Source of the DNA: Pseudoscleropodium purum
Taxonomy: Eukaryota > Streptophyta > Bryopsida > Hypnales > Brachytheciaceae
Length of the DNA stretch: 64,000 nucleotides
Direction of reading: 5' to 3'
Assembly (NCBI GenBank): GCA_963969395.1
Contig: OZ017797.1
Location: 38,502,001-38,566,000, forward strand
In this document: one piece after another, positions 33,481 through 47,541 of the stretch
How the letters are laid out: the number at the start of each line of letters is the position of its first letter
Position numbering within the stretch: the stretch's first letter is position 1
Program-made: the position numbers and the translations under genes
Notes under the pieces: model-generated
Database searches by the model: none
Seen by the model: the letters and a program-made list of their open reading frames with translations, nothing else
Told to the model about the DNA's origin: nothing

Positions 33481-35825
33481 GCTGGTGTACCTGGAGAACA
33501 TGCACTCCATCAAATGCCTTCCGTGATTCCAAAGCCCCTTGATCTTGCCTGCATTCAAACTAATGAACTGCTATTGAATCACTGTTTAAGGAACAAGCCA
33601 TGAGAATAACAAACATATGAATGGATTAAGATATCGTTCCGCGTCATCTTACGACTCAATATTCGTAAGCCATAGTTGCATTTTCGGAGTCAAACCAGCA
33701 GGAAGACAATTTCAGGAGATTAGTCACTCACTCATGGAGAGACATTTAATCACATCAGAATAACACAAGAAATTAGTATCTTGCGAAAGTATAATACAAT
33801 TGAGGTAATCAAAAACAACTTGACGGTCGAGAAAAACGACACACTGTTTACGACGGAACGGAAGTCAAATACCTCAAAGCCCGCCGTTCTTAACTTGACG
33901 AGGATCTGGTAAGAACCAGAAAACTATGCCATCTGTGTTGCGCAGGCTAATCTGCGAAAGAAACATGAAAATTTCATTCAGACTTTACACACTGAAATAA
34001 TATTGACCTCTACGATGTGGAATTCAATACTGAAATCCATGTTCAAAGAGATACAAATTCAATATTGCTGTGTCCCAGTTCACTAAATGAATATATTTTT
34101 GATAATTGAATCAAGCTCAATATTGAATCAAGTTATGTAGGTATCATCTAGTTCTACATTGACTAGTTCTAAATTGACTACATTAATATTGAATTACAAT
34201 AATACTGTATTGAATTTACATTATTAGACTCCATATTTGCCGCTTCAATATTGTTTCACGTCTCAGATCAATTGCTTGGCACATTGCAACTACGGGAGGA
34301 GGATCCCGAACATGCTGTAACTGTCTGTATTAGCTGTACAGGGAAACACAAATCCTGGCTTCTACCATGAACGGCTATGTGGATTAATCATCAACTCACG
34401 GGGAGGAAAAGCGAGAACTACCGTAGTCTCTTAAGAATACAGCAAAAAATTACTATACTGCTAAAGCATCATAAAATGGACGTGATCACAGCGACTTTCA
34501 TGGTTGACAAAAACCAAAGACAGTTTATGAAGGAAAGAAAGTCAAGTACCTGAAGTGCGTTGTTCACTTGACGTGGATCTGGTAAAATTTGAAAACTATG
34601 CGTGAGCTCCACGTGATAATTGAGATAGTTCTGCTAGTAAAGTCATTACTGTCAGTCATCTGAACCTTGTTAGGAATATATTATTTTCATCTGTACTTTA
34701 TTTCAGTAAGAGATGGTGAGATAAATTCGATATAAACACTAACTGCAGACCAATAGACTCTTAGCGCAAAAAGATTTGACGTATAGAAGTGGAGAGAGAC
34801 CTCTCAAACATTATTGATATAAAACCTGAATATTTAACATCACCTTGCTTTTCAACGGATGCAATGTTATTTATAAACTGCTACAAACCTACGAGCTTCT
34901 GACTATTCATAAACATGACAATAAACTCCCCCGTCATTAAGGAGCTCTCAACCTAATCTTAGTTAACCTTAGTTAGTGGAATGTTCCCATTCTCAAGATT
35001 TCTCGATTGCGATTCTGTCTGCCTTACACTGCGTACTTTTCGATTCAGTTTTAAAAGATTCCGTTCTTAAGCTGGAAGCACACCAACGCTTGCAAAATTT
35101 AAAAACAAACAAAACTAAACTGGAAACCAATTACATCAGTTTACACGATTTTTTCGATTGCGATATCGACTGAATCACACTGACTCATACTCGATTCGGT
35201 TCTAAAAGACTCCGATCTTAAGCTCTAAGTAAACATACAATAATTGAACAAAAAAGCAAACAAAAGAATAAGAAAAATAAAAACTTAAAATTGAAACACA
35301 TCAATATATATCTGTACATGGCATTTCAATCAATTGAAAATTCACGTAAAATCTACAGCAAAGGCGAACCGGATTTTGCTCGTCCCATCATCTTGGAGCT
35401 CCCATTCCAAACAACGACACCAAGCTTTTCCCGCAGCAATGCGCGTTTTACGCAGCTTCCATGGCGAAGTTAGATGTCGGCATTCAAGACAGTACGAAGT
35501 GTTCTGGGAATCAAAGTCGTTTCCAGGAAAATTCGACGGATACGTAAGCTTAACATGAGAGCTGTAGCGTCCGGAGGTTTGTCGCTGGTGAAGAAATCGG
35601 TGCAAACACGGCAAGCGCAGTGAAGGAGTGGGCGCGCGATCATAACCTCGCGTGGAACTACGCGGCTCATGAACCACGCGTGGTATTAAGCGTATTACTG
35701 TGCGTGCAGAAAGTCGAAATTCATGTGTACTTGATAAGTTGATATGGGCATTCCCACCAATGTAAAGCACCACTAGAATTTCTTGAATAAAGGTAACTGC
35801 ACCTAATTGCTTCCATACAAGCAAT

Positions 35826-38800
35826 TGAGCATTGTTCCTATTATTCTTGTGTTTAGTTTTAGTTTGATCTTGTCGGTATCCAAAAAGTGTTCTAAATTAT
35901 GTCTATGAGGTTTATGTGAGAGAAAGCTCACTACAAAACAAATACTAGAAAAATAATTAATCAATGGAAGTCAAAAAGTTATTTGAAGCACCCAAAGAGA
36001 GTTGAAGCATCTTTGAATTTCAAAGATGTTCGATTAATTAGGTATAATCTAGTGTCAATAGTAGGTATTCTTATGACCTCTTTTTAAAAAATTTCTAATA
36101 TATTTACAAAAACTCTAAAACTTCTCAAGTCAATTGTTGTTCTCGCTATCATAATGCAATCATCACACCCTAGAAATTCAAAATGTTGTTGAGAATTGTA
36201 GAGAAATTAGTGAGCAAATCAATCATTCATATAATTTTTTCACCAAATTTGCAATTGATAGCCACCACTAACTTTTTGGACATGTGTGGTCAAGATAATA
36301 GACAATTATTGGTACTGGTAGTTTGAAAGAAAGTATTCGAAGAACACCAAGCTTGGTATGAGTTCAATATCCATTTGAGAAATTCTTTCATTGTTCACCT
36401 CTATTGAATGTACATCTTGACAATTCCAGAGCATGGTGCTCTGAAGTGTTTAACCCTTGAAAGGGCACCACATACAAAGGTACCACGTGTCTAATGGACG
36501 ATAGAGAATCCTTCTTTGTAAAACAGAAGTGCAGATGTTCATCCTTATAGAAATTTTGTTAAAAAAAAGGGAAGTCTTGCAAAGTAGTTTGACCTGTAAT
36601 GAGTGTTTTTTATTTTTATTTTAAGCAAATGATTCACATGATACCAGAACTGATAATTTCCACAGTGACCAATCCCTCCTGGTGGCACACTAATTCAGTG
36701 ATGATTTTCCATTCTATTTTTCTCATTTTCATTACAGCAGCAAGCTCGCTTGCTGATTGAATGGGTTCTCTCATGTTGCCACCATAAATTTTAGGCAAGA
36801 ATTTAGAGCTATCTGTTTAGAATGGGGCCACAAACAGTAATTAATTTAGTTGTAATTAACTTAGTTGTGAGGTAGGAGGCTTGAATACTGCTCATTTAAG
36901 AGTTGGTTTGATTTTTTCATGTGTTTCCGTGGATGGGAATATTTTTAGTTCATTTTTCAGTCAAAGAGAAGTAGATATGGAATGTAACACATGTGGTTTC
37001 ATATTTTTCAAAGCATTATTGAATTACTTATGAGTTTTCAAACAAGTTGTCGTGTAGGTACCCATTTATGATCCTAAGAGCATCCTTAGTCCTAAACGGT
37101 ATATGGCACTCCAACGGTATATCTAACTTTTAAATGGTGTATAATTTGAACTTAAAATTTGTATCATTGGAAGTGAGTGCAAAAGCACTTTGAATAGTGA
37201 AAAAAAATTCAGAATTAGACGTTAGACAACCACTTCAAAAGCAAGGGAAGAGTCACAAATTATAGAGGTCTTGATAAATCATGGTTACCAAAGCAAAATT
37301 TGGCCATTGACACTCTAAATGTAGGCCAACATGGAGTATCAATGGCCAATATATGCTAACTTAGTACAGTTCCAATTGGATGATGCACACAAACAAATGC
37401 AGATTAAAATGTAACCAAGGACATTCAAGAACTCCCACATAGTGAGACTGATATCGTCAATGAGACCTCGAGTACTAATAATCTGATGAAAATAGCTTGA
37501 TGAGTAAGAAGGGAATGAAATCCACCATCCAAATGCTTGCAAGTTCACTGTAGAACAATGTTGCCTCTCTATGACCAAGGTAGTCACCCAAATACTCCAA
37601 TCATTGGACAAATCAACCAAAGGTGCATTCTTTGTTTCTGCAATTAACATTGTTTGTTTGTTTGTTTGAAACCCAGAGTTTATTCCTAGACGAAAACCAA
37701 GAACAAACAATAGAAAGCCAAGGGCAAAGCTAGTCTATACAAGAATAAAACCAAGAGAACCGACTAATGAAACCAAAGCTAGAGAGCAAAGGTAATCTAC
37801 ACAAACAAAGGCCCCACTTGTGGGTTTCCTCAAATGTCAATTGAGTGATGAACACACCCAAGAATGTGGCATTTGGATAATGTATACAAAAGTTATTAAG
37901 GAACAAAGTTTGGTTTTAGAAGCGTTTCTTCCACATAGGTATAAGATTGACTTTGGAAACGTACACATAGTATAGATGATGATTCAACATCAACGGCATA
38001 TTTGGATGTATCTACCTTAATTAATTGAAGTTGGACAACTTAGAGTATTAAGGTAGGAGGTCCTAAAATGGACCATCTAAGAGTTAGAACTGAATTTTGA
38101 GGTGGTGAAACATCTTGAAATATTTTTCTGTAAATTTTCCTTGAAAGAAAAGTGGAATTCACATGTAATCCAAGTTGTTTCATATTTTTTGGAGCTTTGT
38201 GGATTTAGTTATAAAATTTTGAAGTTGAATTGACATGGGGCTCTAAAATGGCTCACCCCCTAAAATGTACAGTGTCTGTACATTGATGAAGGCTAAGAAA
38301 AAACAAGTACAAAATCACCAACTTTTTTCTAACTTACATGAACCCCAAAGAGACCCTGCAACCATTGCTGGATAACAGTGTTACAAAGAATCTCACACAA
38401 TGCCAAGTTAGGGCTTTGGTTTATTGGATATCAAAGAATGCTTATCGAATTAAGCTTTAATTGGTGCAAACCTAATTAGTAAAAGGTCTGATGCAGATGA
38501 TTCAATGACTGCAGAAAATGATAGGGCCCTGGCTAGGAAGAAAAAGCCCACAAGTTTTTCCATAAGTTTGACAACACCACCCTGGCTTTGTAACTAAGGT
38601 AGAACAGCCTATTACCACCCTGATTTGCGATCTGACTACCTTGGGGCCAACTTCAAGAGGGGCTACATATTTTCCAGAGTTCTGTGCTTGTTTCACAAAT
38701 CGAACCCAAGTGGAATTATAATTTTCCCATCAAAATTGTAATTTCTGTGAATTTTTAAAGTAGGCTGCCCTGAAATTACAAAACTGTACATAGAGAGTGG

Positions 38801-41295
38801 GGTCAAAAATGTCTCATGAACAACCCATTACCATCTTAACATGTGCCTATTGGCACTTAAGTTCCCACCAATGAAGGATTGACATGTCACCTCTTTGGGC
38901 ATTAATGCACTGAAATTGTCAGGAAAGTGAATGGATACGGATTTTGCAATCAATGGAATTGGGGCCAAAGCATAGGCAACGGAATTGGAAAAATGACGAA
39001 ATTGGGTTGTTCTACCTTACCCCCACTTCTGACCATTCTTTGGCTTCTAACCTCCTTTCACTCACTTGCCAACAAGAACATATGAAAATCTGACCAGTCT
39101 AATAACAAAAAATAGGCTTAGTACAAAAAGTGGTGGTTTGGGGTGTACCTACCTTAGTTGGCATGCAACTTGTCTCACACGTGAGGTAGTTATATTTGTC
39201 AGTCGTTGCTCCCCTATTTATGTCAAATATATGTCTATTCAAATGTCACCAAATGAATATGACTTCAAACGGTTTGTTTTGAGTGGTTATGGGCCCCATT
39301 TCAATTGAATAGGTGTTTGTTAGGTGTCTGCTTTACAACCCTGCAACACTATTTGTTTGTCTTATGGGTAAAAATAATATCTAATTTTGATTTTGACTCC
39401 ATCTAAATATACAAGCTTAAATGAATCAAGAAATGGATATTTCTACCTCATCACAAGATGAACTTTTTTTTTTTGACACAATATTTTTTTCATTATTCCA
39501 TTGCGACAAGATCACAACTATTGTGAGAACCAATGAAAGTTATGAAACCATATACCGAGACAAAAGACCAACCTTCTTGTTGAATTCAAACTACATTAAG
39601 GTAGGATAACCCCTTATCATTCTTTTGGTCATTGCACATATATAAAGTTTGTTGGATTCACAAATTATTTTTTAGAATAGAACATCAAATTAGAGGATTT
39701 CTACTTGCACTTTGGTCAAATCATTCTCGAGAAGAAAAAGATGCATTATAGGTGGTCAAAGCAAAAATACATAGCTTACCATTAATTATTGTCTTTAGTG
39801 AAGAAATATTCTTATCCAATTGATGCTAATGTAACTCTCCCAACTCATATTTGCATTAGTAATCCAAAAGAATTCTCAAGATTGAAGAATAGTGAATGAA
39901 CCTTTATTATATATTATGACTGGAAGGAGGAGTTTGTTGAATTCATAAAATTGAAACTTTTCAACCCAATCTAACTCTTTCAATTCTGGTTCCACATCAA
40001 ATTGCCATTATGTACATCCTTGAACAATTTTCACTATATCAAGATGCACTAAGGCATTGTTGGGTTGAGCACTGGGAGACATAATTGGGTTGGATTCACT
40101 AGAAGAAAATTGCATTGAACTTGATTAAAATTGCTTTTTTTTTGGTCAAAAATACGTTTTACCTAACAAAAACTACGTTGTACTCGACAAAAAAGAGTAT
40201 GGAATCAGGTTTGTTGAGTTTTCCTTTCACAATGCAAATTTTTTTGTTGAAATGTTGGAATGCAAAATTTGACAAGTAAAATGCACAATTTTGTGTTGGA
40301 ATGCAAAATTCTACTTTACAAGGGAGAACTTAGTAAAACCAATTTTATACTTTTCTACTGAATAAAACACAGTTTTAATCAAGTTCAATGCAGTTTCTTC
40401 TAGTGATTGATATTGAATATGCCTATCCAAAACTCAATTAAGCACCTCTATCAAAGTAATCGAACACAATTATTTATTTACTATTAGTTTAGTATTAGGA
40501 ATAGTTTAGGACAAAATTGTAGTTTGTAAGAAAGGAATATAAACAATTATTAGTGTACTTCTTCTCACTATTCTATGTAGATTGGTTAGAATTAACTCTT
40601 GTACAAACAAACTCATCATTTATGCCAATGCTTTGAAACAAGTCTACAATTCTTTTTGTTGTCAAAGTAGTTCCCATAAAAAGTCTTAGAAATTCCAATT
40701 CATCTTATTAGTAAAAAAATATGGTTGTGTAAGTCAAAAAATCGGCCCACAAGAAGACCGACATAACCAATTGTGGATCTTCTTATATAGTCAATTTCCT
40801 AATGACCAATCTTCCACTAAGGTGAGAGAGCTTTTTTGTGCTATGTGACTATTTGTGCCACTTTATGGCCCCTATGTATCAATAGAGTACACTAGAAAGT
40901 TTGATTTGTACATTAATGAATGATACATAGCAACACAAATAAAGTGACTATTGAATTGTGACACAAATAGGGTCTTCTTTGTTAGGACGGCTTTACACGC
41001 AAGGACCGATAGGAAAGGGCAATGGTATTGTAGTCTGAATTTTGCCTTCTTTCCAAAACTCAGGACTAAGTATAGGGGTTCCAAATCTAAGGGGGATGGT
41101 CAAATCGTCTAACGTTTTGCAGCTAGAAGTCACTTGTAATTCAAATCGGTATGGAATTTACAGTACAATTTAACTAATTCTAGGATTTACAACACTCTTA
41201 TATCCCATGTGTAATTTGGTAGCCAGTCCATTAGATAATGCTATGGACACATGAATTGCGGTCCCAATCCTATCTAATATTCTAGGGGTATTTAT
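35826..41295. repeat. Gene-free repeat-rich stretch
   Basis: About 37840-38060, 39040-39170 and 44220-44490 share a dispersed family. Landmarks are cacttgccaacaagaacata, gaaaatctgaccagtctaat, gtggcagtttgggg-like text and ttcttccacataggta. The CACTA-like MITE at 40097-40405 is listed separately. Otherwise there are only short low-complexity frames. Confidence 0.5.
40097..40405. mobile_element. CACTA-type MITE, 309 bp
   Basis: The left end begins CACTAGAAGAAAATTGCATT. The reverse complement of the right end begins CACTAGAAGAAACTGCATTG. The inverted repeats extend about 36 bp. The 3-bp flank ATT is present on both sides (40094-40096 and 40406-40408). CACTA termini with a 3-bp target duplication define the CACTA (En/Spm) superfamily. 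The element has no coding capacity, so it is non-autonomous. Confidence 0.88.
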
Positions 41296-41296
41296 A

Positions 41297-43340
41297 TGGA
41301 CAATTTGGCAAGTGTTACGGGCAATTTGTCATGCATGATCTAGACATTATTAAGTGCATAATATAATAATATTTATATAAATTTACACATTCTTTAATTA
41401 CAATGATTTTTATATTGGGAACAATTTGTCAGGCCGTCACTATTTAACTAGCCTAATTACTAGTTAAATGAGTAGCAAAACGGTCCCAGTATAAGGACAA
41501 TTTGTCTCTAACTAAATGCAATGGAAATGAGTGTAATGCATCTCCATTTGTTCCATGTGTATTATTCCTCCTTTATCTAAAACCACTTGTTAATTTCTAC
41601 AACCACATAAAATATGCAAGTCCAATATTAGTTACTACAATGTTTTCCTTTCCTCTAACAAAATTATATAATTTATAACCCAAGGCAATTTGTCTTAATA
41701 CTTTTATTATCCCATGTTATTGACTTTATAATCACCAATCTTCCAAGTCAAACTTATACTCTAATAGTATCAATTTAATAAGAGTAGTATTGTGCCAATT
41801 TGACTTTTCTACATTGATCAATTAATTTAGATCTTCATCTTAATCCAACAATATGTTTAATTTTCATTTATCATAGAAAATCTAATTCAATAGAATTGAT
41901 TTCTATCATAAATTCATTAGTTGTCTCAAATTCATCTACAATTTACAATTAAGAAATATTACACTTCTATGCGTAATATTTCTTGTGACCCAAATTTCAA
42001 GACAATTTGTCCAATAACGGTGATAATCCCATCAACCGTAACTTTCCTAAAATAATTTATAGTACACAATTAATATTTTCACTATCACTTAAAAAAATCC
42101 ACAACATTACGAATTGGACAATTTATCAAGATGTTAAGTTAATCTAAAGTTTCTAATCTCATTCATATAATATTATGTAATCCAACAATTTGTCAAATTA
42201 TCAATCACTTATAGTAGTTGCAGCTTGTACATTCATAGACAACTTGCCTCAAAATCAACCAATTAAATCTTGCCTGGTTTCACTTTATAGCTACCAGCTT
42301 TAGCTTTGATTTCCATTGTCAATTTGTCTTGATTCTCAATCTGCTTGGTCTCTTCTCGATCCAGCATCAGGTAATAAACAACTTGTCTTTAATTTCACAA
42401 TTTCCTCTCTACTAATATACAATTTGCAATTAGTATTTATTCTCTCAAACTTTATGTGATTACAGTTAGTCAAATTGTCTAAACATTAGCACACACATGT
42501 ACAAACACATCTCATTTAAAATTCTCAATCTTCATACATCATCAATTAGACAATTTGACAAACACATAAATCATTCATATACAATACAATACTGATTTCA
42601 TGCAATTTGAATTACAATCTCAATTCATGAACTCAATTCTCAACTAAACACACCATTGGACAAATTGACATACACCGTACTCAACATAATTGAAGTAAAT
42701 CAACCCCTAATGGTACCATCCATATACAACAAGTCAATTTGTCCATATATAGTTTCCAACTTTAAAAGAATCACACAGAGATTTTACATTGCCAAATTTG
42801 ATCAGCACGGCTCAAACACATTCAATGCTCACCACCAATTACAATGACAAGTTGCTTCACACAACTTATAGACATGCAATCCAAATTCAGACAAGTTGCT
42901 TATAAATTATGCACCCAATAAATTCTAATAACTGGAATTAGAATCACACAAAGACAATTTGACAAACAACAACCGATCCAATCACTGGACTCACTTACAA
43001 TTACAAAAGCAAGCATTCAAGACAAATTGCTAAAACAATAAGTATATTCATATGCTGATTACATAGAGTTGCAAGGACAATTTGACAAAAGCAAGAACGT
43101 TCCAAAAGCATGATAGAGCAAGTGAGACAGAGAGAGAGAATGGCAAATCGACCCAACTATACACTAAGATTGGTGACGACTACTCAAATCCTGGGTGCCA
43201 AGTCAAATTGTTTGTAAGAATCCTAAGTCTTTACAACTCTTTAAATCCGCTTTAATCCAACAAATTGTCCAAAAATCTCTCTATTATGTGAACTACTTGT
43301 CAATTTGCCTCTATTTACACTGTTCACAACAAATTGTCCA
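41297..43340. repeat. Two-kilobase field of a degenerate GACAATTTGTC-like motif
   Basis: About 23-25 occurrences of (G)ACAA(A/T)TTG(T/A)C-like words lie between 41.30 and 43.34 kb, spaced irregularly from about 20 to 320 bp. Examples start at 41422, 41496, 41685, 42001, 42185, 42318, 42549, 42658, 42734, 42954, 43076, 43259 and 43329. The core is close to palindromic. The intervening sequence does not repeat. No gene is seen here. Confidence 0.7.
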
Positions 43341-46300
43341 AAAATTAAAAAAAATTGCACGTCTATAGGTACCTAGTGCAGAAGTGGAATCACTTGATGC
43401 AACTACAAACCAATGTAAATCACATAAGATTTCAATTCATTCACAAGAAGTTATGTATGACTTATTTTCATCCAAGGTTGCTTATATGGACTTTGGTTAC
43501 CAACTATGTGAGTGACAATCTTGTTATCTATTATTGATATGCAAAGCCATTGCCTTGTCTATTCATGCCTACAAAGCATGACCTCCAAGGGAATCTTCAT
43601 TCACAATGGTCTTCAAACTAATGTTGTTATTATTGTTTAAAAGGCCTTTAATGTTGACGTATCACTTACATGAGCATCCTTGGTCGGAAATATTGTAATT
43701 GTATTAGTACAACTTGGGCTTCTTGATGAGTCCTTGAAGTTGACAAGAGCAATCCAAGGTGTCGCTCTTCAATGAGCAAATGATATTCCAAACCCTATTT
43801 TGGCTAATATATAGGTGCATGTTGAAACTTCTTTGCTATTTTACAACACGGAAACAATAAGAAAGAAAAAAACAAGTTCCGCTCATTTGAGAAGTTCTCT
43901 CCTGCCCCTTTTACACCCTCTAGAATCAAGTTGTCGCCATGTTGTTCTTGATTGGTTGCATGCAAAGCTTCTTCATGGGCACAATAAATACGGCGAATTT
44001 GACATGCAAGGGTGTGCTTGAATGCCGAGTCTATGAATCAAAGTAGAAGGTGTGTTAACAGATGCATTGGGGCTAGAATTCCGTGATTGACGACAATCCA
44101 AATACCATTTGGCCAAGCAAACTGTTCAAATCGGATTGATTGAGGATGTTCTAACATTGTAAATTGGATTGATTGGGGATGCTCTAACACCATAAATTGT
44201 TCCATATAGTTTAAGGTAGGTACACCCACATGTGCCACTGACCTTAAACCGCCATCTATACTATGTGTATATCTCCAAATTCAATTTTGTACCTATGTGG
44301 AAGAAACGCTTTTAGAACCAAACTTTGTTCCTTCATAATTCTTCCATACAATATCCAAATGCCACATTCTCTAGTGTGTTGGAATCTCCTTTCACTTGCC
44401 AACAAGAACATATGAAAATCTGACCAGTCTAATAATAGCAAGTCGGCTCAATAGCAAAAAAGTGGCAGTTTGGGGAGTACCTACCTTATAGCTTTGTAGA
44501 CAATGGGTGCATGAACTAACTTACTTGTGACATCGTCCTGGCGTCCTACCCCATTGGAGGTCATAAATAAGGGAAGGAAAAGGGCTACCATACTGGTATG
44601 TACATGTAAGATAGTGCTTTTTCAACATTGCTTTCGAGTGACTCCTTGCGGAGGTGACTCCATTTTATTTAGGAGATGGCTCCCACATATGGTACCGGTG
44701 AATTGGACTGCTCGCAGCTTACAAGTCAGAAAATTTTCATTTAACTTAACACGGGTTGATTCGATGTGCACACCCTACCACACCCAAAATTAAAACCAGG
44801 AAAAAAACAAAACAAGGCGACGAGAGTGAAGGCCATGGAGTTTGCTGCAATTTAGTTTAAGTTAGCATGACTGCTTTGTCCATCCAGCTTTTTCAATTGT
44901 GCTAACTGGAAAAATATAATGTCAGAGTGCGAGCGTTCTTCTGTTCAGCAAGCAAAAAAAACTTGCAATCCTTGGATGGAATAATGTGCAAGCTCTAACT
45001 TATTTATGCAGGGGTTAGTTAGTTAACCTTGTAACGTCGTCGCTACTACTGACACTAAGTGTCCGTTTGTGTGACAGAAGACAAAAGAAGTGTAAATGTT
45101 CATCCTTGAAATTTTGTGTGAAAAAAAAACAGGAAGGCCTTGCGTAGTAGTTTGACTTCCAATGATGAGTGCTCTTCAAGAGCACAACCATTGCTCAACA
45201 TGCAAAAATAAAGAAACCCACAAATAATCCACTCCAATTCAGGTTTTTGTCGGTTACTTCGTATCCACACAATAAACAAGAACGGTATAACTGTGTGGCC
45301 CTGTCCACTCCAGCCCAAACCTAACCATGTTGTGCAATGTGAATGCAGTTGTAGATAGGATTTAGAAGCTCCAATTCACACACACAGAGAGACAATGTCA
45401 TAGTCTTTATCCAAAGGACAGAGCCAATATAAAGAAAAAGCTCTTTGCTACATGAGAGATCAGTAGTAGGCACTGGCTGTCTGGCCACCATTCCATTCCA
45501 ACCCGGTCAAGTCTAACTTATTAGTTCCGAAAACGAACTATTATTTCCACAACTTTTGAACTCTGCAACATGTTTGACTTCAATTCACGCGTATTTATTT
45601 ATTCTTTCGGCATCAGTCCTTGCACATGTTCTCCTTACCAACCCCAAACGAATTCATCAGTGTCACCTCATGATACTTTATCACATAACTTTCTCGTTTC
45701 CACAGCTCTACAGTTCGTACATTTGTGCTTTTTTTTCTCGCCTCGCTAACTTAGAATTCACAGCTAAAGTCAAGTTATACATCAATCTGCAACTGGGGGC
45801 TACGTTTAAAAAACAGAATTGGCTTAACTTACTTATTACACTGGCTTTCACCACCACAAGCAAATAAGTTTAAAATTAATCAACTGGGCATGCCAAACTT
45901 GAACCCATGTTGGCAATTTCATTTTGTGACCCGTTTTTGACAGAGAATCAGCGTCCTCTCGGCATGAGAGATATTCTAGCTTTGATCCAAAAGTTGAAAC
46001 TTTGCCATTATTTCTCATCAGTTTGCGAGGTACAAAGAGATGGTGGTTCTTCTTTTGATCGTAAGGCTTCTTCTTCCTTGTGTTCCATTACAATTTTAAA
46101 GACAAGAGACGCTGGTGGAGATGACGAACTGAGGTGGCATGTTCTTGTTGGACGTATAGGTATTAACATAATGGAATCACTACAAGATGAGTGGACAAAG
46201 AGCGAGTGAGCTAGCGATAGTCAGGACCCACATCAAAAATATTTGTGTTTGATTTTGATGTGTGCGTGCGTGGAACAGAAGAACAAATTTGGAGCGGGTT

Positions 46301-46925
46301 TTTTTTTTTGATTCGTAAGAATAAGTTCGATACCGTCAGCCTCTTTGACGTAACGTGTGCAAGTTGTACTTACAAAAAAATTTGACCCCATGCCATGCCA
46401 TGGCAAGGTTGTTATTAACTTTACTGCAGGGAGGAAGTGAGAAATGGGAGCACGACAGACTCCCTGGCCTTTGAGCAAAGGGAGTGTGAGGGGGCCACTG
46501 CGATGGACTCGCGAGTGCAAACTCTGTGCAAGATTTATAAAAACTTGGGGTGTCCTTACGCCAGCCAAGATTTACAGTATATCACTCCAATATATGTCCC
46601 TTTTTTTTCTTTTCTTTCTATGCACGTGGTCGATATCTTGCTCGTAACGGTGGATATATGTCCATTCTCTTGATTTGGGTGACTCACTTGTATGACGTGC
46701 TACCTACGAGGTGAGATAATAGCGTGTCTATATGCTTATTTCTACATACGTGGGTGTCTAATCTTCCCCTTTTACAAAATCAAACCATGGCATTCGATTT
46801 CTTTTGCTCATGGGCATGGGATTCATACACAAGTGAGTTCCATACCATATTCTCTCAACCTTCCTTGCATCACTTTGTTTCGTTTTGTTACCACTCTTTG
46901 TTTCGTTTTGTTTGATTACGACAAT
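43341..46925. other. Gene-free stretch
   Basis: It holds a dispersed-repeat copy at about 44220-44490. A frame at 45907-46209 encodes 100 residues with mixed composition and no recognised domain. I do not call it a gene. A TCA microsatellite lies at about 46944-46962. Confidence 0.4.
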
Positions 46926-47527
46926 CAATCCTAAGGACCCCAATCATCATCATCATCATCAAAAAAAAAGTTGTTAAGATAAGGTTCTTGCCACAAATCC
47001 TAACCCCAAGTGTATTCTCCATTTCTTGGAACTATGATACGCATCTCTTCTTCCTTGTCCTCTAAGTTTTCTTCCCAAGACATGATCAACATCCCCACTC
47101 CCTTTTGTAACTTAGTTATCCTATTTCTTCCCCCCCCCATCTCCATTGAAACTCCAGCAACCACAAACTGTTCATCTTTTCACAAAACACAACATCCACT
47201 CCTGCGACAAATAAGAAGCTCCCCAAACCCCTGCCACAACCCAATAAAACAAACAAACAAAGAAACAAAACATCAAAACATCCAATCAAGGTCTACTAAA
47301 GTCCCCAAACTCAACTGCAAAAAAAACCCCATGACACAAACAGAAAAAACTCCAGATATGGATTTCCTTACATAAACTTACATAAGCTTACCACCATATC
47401 CAAAGCTCAAGCAACAATCACCCAACTCACAACAACAACAACACATGAATCCCCATTAAAAACTTCCAAACCCAAATCCTCAAAACCTCCAAACACCTCC
47501 AAATCATGGAAATGGACAAGAGTTCTG

Positions 47528-47541
47528 AAACCCTAAACCCT
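47528..47541 (+). promoter_or_regulatory. Telobox upstream of the ATX1/2-like gene
   Basis: AAACCCTAAACCCT lies about 1.1 kb upstream of the ATG, within the GC-richer leader or promoter region (47.5-48.6 kb). This motif is frequent in plant promoters of growth-related genes. Its use here is inferred. Confidence 0.4.

Larger units (their letters stand above)
28868..35824 (-). other. Exon-like fragments of an unidentified minus-strand gene or pseudogene
   Basis: Several short segments read as exons between AG and GT on the minus strand. They include 29313-29244 (DELINKEHLSGGMTF, then stop), about 29600-29500 (SREEYLKKEGSHEII), 29143-29110 (LGQFKLPKKQK) and 28924-28868 (VFDAEKECRVYAMRDQ, then stop). 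Others are about 32092-32032 (SGKGGMQQLRLMQIYR), about 31870-31805 (ESWRAHEVAKTISIAT), 31589-31466 (LLKRVEVEATSNPNEL, preceded by an in-frame TAA), about 33540-33490 and two similar mini-exons containing DPRQV (near 33900 and 34570). A CpG-rich start-like island lies at 35340-35720. I cannot assemble one continuous protein, and two segments end in stops, so this is probably duplicated and decayed. The parent gene is not recognised. Confidence 0.3.

Noticed and set aside
41297..43340. CRISPR-like array
   Set aside because: The motif is too short and near-palindromic, the spacing is irregular, and the context is a plant nuclear genome.
45907..46209. A 100-residue hypothetical gene
   Set aside because: No domain, no splice or promoter context, and no repeat support. 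Composition is like other chance frames nearby.
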